From Microcaldota archaeon (GTDB lineage: Archaea; Micrarchaeota; Micrarchaeia; Anstonellales; Anstonellaceae), in NCBI GenBank assembly GCA_023248455.1, contig JAHFEN010000058.1, positions 1 to 5,689 on the forward strand: a DNA stretch of 5,689 nt, given 5' to 3'. Of the stretch, positions 3,414-5,689 are shown piece after piece (the stretch's first letter is position 1; every line of letters begins with the position of its first letter). The notes below the pieces were generated by a model. That model was given only the letters and a program-made list of their open reading frames with translations, was not told the origin of the DNA and ran no database searches. A program made the translations under genes and the position numbers.

Positions 3414-5576
3414 ATGGAAAGCAAAAAGAATCCGCATGGAATCGGAAGCGCACTGAGGATCTTCAGCCTGGTCATGCTTGGGCTGATGCTCGTGCTTCCA
3501 GCCGGATTTGCTGATGTCATTAAGGATGGAAGCAAACATGCTCCTGTGGTGACGGGCATATCCGGCCCCTCGAACCTGGACGCAGGCCAGACTGGCACAT
3601 GGCAGGTGACTGCTTATGACCCTGAAGGCGGTTCGCTGACATATGCTGTTGTGTGGGGTGACGAGGGCACAGGGATTTTCCAGGCAAAACCAAATCCTAT
3701 CGCCGCAGAGCAGACCGCGGCCTTCACTCATATATACTACAATGCAGGCACCTACACGCCAACATTCACAGTGACTGACAACGGCAGCCTGACAGCGCAA
3801 ACAAGCTCCACTGTGGTGGTGGGCAGCACTGACACTGCCCCTCCTACTGTTTCAAGCACCCACTCTGTAACAGGGAACGCAGTGTCCATCAGCGCAAATG
3901 CGGTTGACCCAAGCGGCATCTCAGAAATGAAGATCCACCTCTCGCTGCCGCCGGAGTCCGCAAGCATACTCGCTGACAGGGTGGTAGCTGCCTGCGAGTC
4001 CTCGCCCTGCAGCTACACAGGCACGTCTTCTGCAGGAAAATACTATTATTATGTATCTGCAAAAGATGCCTCGCCCAACCGCAATGAGGGTGTTACAGAC
4101 AGGACGTATTTCGGAATAGTCGGCGACCCTGGCGGCAACCGCGCGCCAACCATTAGCGGCGTATCAGGCCCGACCAATCTTGATGTTGGGCAGACCGGCA
4201 CCTGGTCGGTTTCGGCATCCGACCCAGAGGGCAGCCCACTTTCCTACTCGGTTGCCTGGGGAGATGCGAACACCAATGACCAGGCAGCAACAGCCCAGGT
4301 GAGCCAAAGAGCAACTCTCACGCACGTCTATTACAATTCAGGGGCTTTTGTGCCGACCTTCACGGTGACTGATGACCACCACCTGACTGCGCAGACTTCA
4401 CTGTCCGTGGCCGTGGGGCAGGCTTCTTCGGATGGCAGAATATCCGTGCAAATCTTTGCAGAGCCGAAGAATGCCAAAGTCTCTGACAGCGTTTACGTAT
4501 CCGGCGTGGTGACTTTTGAGCAGTCTCCATCCATGCGCGCGCTTGCAGCATCCAAGAGCTTCAAGGTGGTGACCAGCCTTTCTGACAATTACGCATTGGC
4601 TGGCAAGCCAACGAAGAAGGCGGCGATCAGCCTCAAGGCCGCTGATGATGACATCTGGGGCCAGATTTTGGACCTGTTTTCCCAGCAAAAGGCATCGGAC
4701 GGCTCAAGCTCCAAGCAGGAGGCCTCTGTCTCAGGTTCGCAGCAGGGCGTCAATGCCGATTCAGTTGCAGCGGTGCCATCCCAGCAGGCTACGGCAACAG
4801 CCCCATCGGTTGCCGCAATCGCAAATGCTGGCGCCACAGCCAACTCACAGGAGCGCGTGGATTACATAACTCTCAAAGAAGGCGAATCCTCAAAAGTGTC
4901 GGCTTACTTCGCTGTCCACTCGAGTGGGGTAAAGATCGCCTCCATCCGTGTTTACGAGGAAAAATCGGTCTGCCCGCCAGCAACCAGCCCGCCCATGGGA
5001 ATGCCCTGCAGGATGGATTATGTGCTTGTCGGGCAGGCTTATGCCAAGGTGAGTGTTTCAGGTGAAGTTCCACCTCCCCCTCCGCAAACAGGCGCAACCA
5101 TCGTGCTTTTCAAGGGCTGGAACATGGTTTCCGTGCCGTCCGCAAACGCCAAGGTTGACATGAACACCGTGGCATCAGATTGCGGTGCCAATCCCCATGC
5201 ATGGAGGCTGACAGCCTCAGGCTATGCAAAGGAAAGTATGCTTTCGCCAGGCTACGGCTACTGGATAAAAGCAGGCAAAAACTGCAATATCGACGTGCAA
5301 GGGAGCACTGGCGGCCAGATAGTGCTGCAGGACCTTTTCCAGGGCTGGAACCTTGTGGGCGCACTTGACCAAACAGTGACGATTTCGAACTACAGCGGAA
5401 CCTGCAGCATTACCTCCGGGCCCTGGTATTACTCGAACGACGCCACGTCCGACAGGGCGAGCCCATACATATACTCCTCCAGCCTGGTGCCAGGGCAAGC
5501 CTACTGGATAAAGGTGGCTGGAGCCTGCAGGCTGGGCGGTGCGAATGCAGATGTTCCGCCAGCGCCTCCTGCTTAA
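3414..5576 (+). CDS. Secreted modular surface protein with PKD domains and GWN/YWIK repeats
   Basis: This 720-residue protein is probably exported and acts outside the cell, in adhesion, envelope structure or binding; no catalytic motif was seen. Order: signal peptide 1-33 (core IFSLVMLGLMLVLPAGFA); PKD 1, about 43-137 (DPEGGSLTYAVVWGD ... THIYYNAGTYTPTFTVTD); Ig-like, about 142-236 with Cys194 and Cys199; PKD 2, about 243-336, very like PKD 1; a beta domain, about 341-410 and 481-550, interrupted by a Ser/Gln/Ala-rich stretch 424-480; Pro-rich hinge 553-557; then two repeats, 564-627 and 640-707, each starting GWN and ending YWIK followed by a Cys. Eight cysteines occur as four local pairs (194/199, 520/532, 590/624, 664/705), as in disulfide-stabilised exported proteins. 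There is no C-terminal membrane span or recognisable sorting signal; the end is PPAPPA. The start is supported by a strong ribosome site. The next gene, a probable lipoprotein, follows after 11 bases and is likely co-transcribed. Confidence 0.85.
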   Translation: MESKKNPHGIGSALRIFSLVMLGLMLVLPAGFADVIKDGSKHAPVVTGISGPSNLDAGQTGTWQVTAYDPEGGSLTYAVVWGDEGTGIFQAKPNPIAAEQTAAFTHIYYNAGTYTPTFTVTDNGSLTAQTSSTVVVGSTDTAPPTVSSTHSVTGNAVSISANAVDPSGISEMKIHLSLPPESASILADRVVAACESSPCSYTGTSSAGKYYYYVSAKDASPNRNEGVTDRTYFGIVGDPGGNRAPTISGVSGPTNLDVGQTGTWSVSASDPEGSPLSYSVAWGDANTNDQAATAQVSQRATLTHVYYNSGAFVPTFTVTDDHHLTAQTSLSVAVGQASSDGRISVQIFAEPKNAKVSDSVYVSGVVTFEQSPSMRALAASKSFKVVTSLSDNYALAGKPTKKAAISLKAADDDIWGQILDLFSQQKASDGSSSKQEASVSGSQQGVNADSVAAVPSQQATATAPSVAAIANAGATANSQERVDYITLKEGESSKVSAYFAVHSSGVKIASIRVYEEKSVCPPATSPPMGMPCRMDYVLVGQAYAKVSVSGEVPPPPPQTGATIVLFKGWNMVSVPSANAKVDMNTVASDCGANPHAWRLTASGYAKESMLSPGYGYWIKAGKNCNIDVQGSTGGQIVLQDLFQGWNLVGALDQTVTISNYSGTCSITSGPWYYSNDATSDRASPYIYSSSLVPGQAYWIKVAGACRLGGANADVPPAPPA
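3540..3824 (+). repeat. PKD domain 1, first copy of an internal duplication
   Basis: Residues 43-137 of the surface protein. They share with the second copy (4143-4421) the frame GxSGPxNLDxGQTGTWxVxAxDPEG, a WGD strand, THxYYNxG, PTFTVTD and LTAQTS. The DNA is diverged mostly at synonymous sites, so the duplication is not recent. An unrelated Ig-like domain now separates the copies. Confidence 0.8.
4143..4421 (+). repeat. PKD domain 2, second copy of the internal duplication
   Basis: Residues 244-336. The domain begins RAPTISGVSGPTNLD and ends LTAQTSLSVAV. It keeps the WGD and FTVTD signatures of PKD folds and is closer to PKD 1 of the same protein than to the generic PKD consensus. Confidence 0.8.
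5103..5528 (+). repeat. Two GWN...YWIK...C repeats at the C-terminus of the surface protein
   Basis: Repeat 1 (about 564-627) runs FKGWNMVSVP ... DC ... GYGYWIKAGKNC. Repeat 2 (about 640-707) runs FQGWNLVGA ... GTC ... GQAYWIKVAGAC. Each has a Gly-Trp-Asn opening, a mid-repeat Cys, an aromatic stretch and a Tyr-Trp-Ile-Lys close followed by a second Cys. Similar GWN/YWIK modules occur at the ends of other archaeal and bacterial exported proteins (from memory). Their function is not known to me. Confidence 0.75.
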
Positions 5577-5580
5577 GGTG
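5577..5580 (+). promoter_or_regulatory. Ribosome binding site of the downstream lipoprotein gene
   Basis: GGTG directly follows the TAA stop of the PKD gene and lies 7 bases before ATG 5588. The lack of any promoter in the 11-base gap and this tight spacing indicate co-transcription, and perhaps translational coupling, with the PKD gene. Confidence 0.55.
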
Positions 5581-5587
5581 CGGTATT

Positions 5588-5689
5588 ATGAACAACATGT
5601 TGCTGGCGTGCCTGCTCGCAGCCGCGCTATTGCTCGCCTACGGCTGTGCAGCAGCGCCGCCTGCAAACCCTCCAGCGAACGAGGACATG
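5588..5689 (+). CDS. Probable lipoprotein or exported protein, N-terminal part only
   Basis: The 34 visible codons encode a short polar start (MNN), a hydrophobic core MLLACLLAAALLLAY and then GC followed by AAAPPANPPANEDM. The Gly-Cys after a Leu/Ala core resembles a lipobox, although Tyr at -2 is atypical; signal peptidase I cleavage after the Ala run is an alternative. The Ala/Pro-rich segment after the Cys is typical of a flexible tether that lifts a domain away from the membrane, and it echoes the PPAPPA end of the preceding protein. The mature domain is outside the window, so no function can be given. Confidence 0.65.
   Translation, partial: MNNMLLACLLAAALLLAYGCAAAPPANPPANEDM

Noticed and set aside
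3326..3514. A 62-codon open frame beginning MESSKRETLRLRK
   Set aside because: It has no ribosome site, covers the PKD gene's own ribosome site and signal-peptide codons in another frame, and its second half reads as out-of-frame surface-protein sequence. A regulatory upstream frame is possible but unsupported.

Overview
The window looks archaeal. Short A/T boxes of the TTTATATA, TTTATTAAT and AATTTAAA type sit at distances from start codons that fit archaeal TATA elements. Ribosome-binding sites resemble GGTGAT, and the gene content (a short MscL, a membrane-tethered winged-helix regulator, PKD-domain surface proteins) suits an archaeon. Coding DNA is moderately GC-rich, with frequent AGG (Arg) and ATA (Ile) codons. 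A DPANN lineage such as Micrarchaeota or Diapherotrites is a guess, not a conclusion. All supported genes are on the + strand.

Layout. Bases 1-75 are the last 24 codons of an unrecognised upstream gene. Bases 76-286 hold a TATA-like box (83-93) and then an exceptionally structured leader (141-275) of nested perfect inverted repeats, upstream of a DEAD-box RNA helicase (287-1615). The helicase carries an Arg/Gly-rich tail. A T-rich stretch (1679-1693) probably ends the helicase transcript and also supplies the promoter for a 103-residue mscL (1722-2033). A 49-base gap with a box placed for leaderless transcription leads to a 364-residue membrane regulator (2083-3177): signal peptide, two Ig-like beta domains outside, one membrane span, cytoplasmic winged helix. 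Bases 3178-3413 are non-coding, with two perfect hairpin-forming repeats, a strong TATA box and a second structured leader. A 720-residue secreted modular protein follows (3414-5576: PKD, Ig-like, PKD, a beta domain with a Ser/Gln/Ala-rich insert, two GWN...YWIK repeats). Eleven bases later a probable lipoprotein begins (5588) and runs off the window.

How the parts may work together. The helicase and its leader look like one self-contained unit, perhaps cold- or structure-regulated, since deaD-type genes in other microbes have long regulatory leaders. mscL gives osmotic-shock protection. The membrane regulator, the secreted PKD protein and the lipoprotein form an envelope-related cluster. It is reasonable, but unproven, that the regulator senses something outside the cell and controls the adjacent surface genes through the palindromes at 3207-3254.

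The strongest candidate for something undescribed is the 141-275 leader. One strand segment (216-220) can pair either within a local hairpin or with the region just before the helicase start codon, as a switch would. All pairings were found by eye; no folding energies or homology searches were available.
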